Shown here piece after piece: positions 63,652 to 64,000 of a stretch of DNA of 64,000 bases. A program made the translations under genes and the position numbers. Source of the DNA: Pseudomonas sp. TH43 (GTDB lineage Bacteria > Pseudomonadota > Gammaproteobacteria > Pseudomonadales > Pseudomonadaceae); the NCBI RefSeq assembly GCF_016650635.1, contig NZ_JAEKFI010000002.1, positions 372,001 through 436,000 of the forward strand, given 5' to 3'. Positions within the stretch are counted from its first letter, which is position 1. Every line of letters starts with the position of its first letter. The notes below the pieces were generated by a model. It searched no databases, was not told the DNA's origin, and saw only the letters and a program-made list of their open reading frames with translations.

Positions 63652-64000
63652 ATGCGATTCACAGCACGTATAATTAGTGGAAAAAGAAAAGATCAAATAT
63701 TTGAAATTACCCCTATAGAAGCACATATCGGCGAGAATATTTATTTTCTTGAAGACGAGGCGATTGAATTCAAACTTGAGCTAGAAAGACCAGTTGATGA
63801 CATTACTTTATGCCTGCATGAAAATGAAATCTCCGCCACAAATATTTTTAAAGAAGGTGAAAAATGGATATACGAATGGAAACCAAAATCACTAGCAAAG
63901 TGGGGCTACGAATGCTTTTTTCATAACTACTACGGAATGGCTGAACTATTACTAGCCACAAAAATAGACAATTACAACGAAAGAATAATTATCGAGCAAT
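63652..64000 (+). CDS. Third gene of the operon, cut by window edge (possibly DUF2357-type McrC-like partner)
   Basis: An open frame starting at 63652 after GAGAGGGG and running off the right end (116 codons seen). It begins MRFTARIISGKRKDQIFEI and has a beta-rich, Ig-like look (AIEFKLELERPVDDITLCLH; KSLAKWGYECFFHNYYGMAE). In relatives, McrB-like ATPases of this kind are followed by a DUF2357 or McrC-type nuclease, and the N terminus seen here fits an Ig-like lead. The nuclease region would lie outside the window, so this is inference. Confidence 0.6.
   Translation, partial: MRFTARIISGKRKDQIFEITPIEAHIGENIYFLEDEAIEFKLELERPVDDITLCLHENEISATNIFKEGEKWIYEWKPKSLAKWGYECFFHNYYGMAELLLATKIDNYNERIIIEQ

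Overview
The window looks like a chromosomal segment of a fluorescent pseudomonad (Pseudomonas fluorescens group). Supporting features are high GC with GC-rich third codon positions, the yejABEF-fabI cluster, acnB with a GTG start, a BphO/BphP pair, a PpyR-like membrane peptide, FecI/FecR/TonB-receptor iron signalling and many REP/REPIN palindromes of the types common in this group. There are no rRNA or tRNA genes that I can see and no CRISPR array. Species assignment is inference; no database search was run.

Layout. 1-7716: oligopeptide/microcin-C-type ABC transporter (two tandem solute-binding proteins, two permeases, a double ATPase) followed by fabI. 7892-12140 (minus): a GAF-GGDEF diguanylate cyclase and a three-gene periplasmic molybdenum hydroxylase (2Fe-2S subunit, Tat-exported Mo subunit, dihaem cytochrome c). 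12405-16785: an alpha/beta hydrolase, a GFA protein, a YafO-type toxin preceded by an unlisted 48-residue ORF (probable antitoxin), a methyltransferase, a seven-unit REPIN array and a PpyR-like peptide. 17075-22738: FecI-type sigma, FecR, a TonB receptor with signalling domain, a VOC protein and an AraC regulator. 23001-26687: a 1228-residue toxin-like protein with a C-terminal Fic domain lacking the catalytic His. 26762-31675: two LysE exporters flanking bphO-bphP, and a VOC protein. 31698-32779: an IS110 element. 33083-35614: ada, a PEP-mutase/isocitrate-lyase-like gene and alkA. 35668-38876: polyamine-binding protein, agmatine deiminase and a LysR regulator. 39153-42055: a GFA protein and a second TonB receptor. 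42087-43130: a large REPIN array. 43152-47541: RstAB-like two-component system, MiaE, a universal stress protein and a DUF1289 protein. 48010-54111: acnB, another REPIN array, moeA-moaB and a LysR regulator. 54687-58371: gamma-glutamylpolyamine synthetase, an FAD oxidase and a DeoR regulator. 58372-60855: decayed gene remnants, a small HD hydrolase, an unknown gene, a Cys-repeat secreted protein and a small ORF. 61093-64000: an AT-rich three-gene operon with a coiled-coil protein, a McrB-like AAA+ ATPase and a third gene cut by the window edge. It is probably an acquired defence module.

How the genes work together. The clearest regulatory circuit is iron uptake. The two paralogous TonB receptors lie 19 kb apart, and each is preceded by the same bipartite motif (GGTTCCCTTT, 11 bases, TTCGGTTAACCC), so one FecI-type sigma factor probably drives both. 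Only the receptor next to fecIR has the STN signalling domain. Polyamine use appears twice (aguA with a PotF-like binding protein, and the glutamylpolyamine synthetase/oxidase pair). MoeA/MoaB supply the cofactor type needed by the molybdenum hydroxylase. The strongest candidates for unusual biology are the right-edge AT-rich operon, the His-less Fic toxin, the YafO toxin with an atypical antitoxin, the Cys-repeat protein and the shared receptor promoter.
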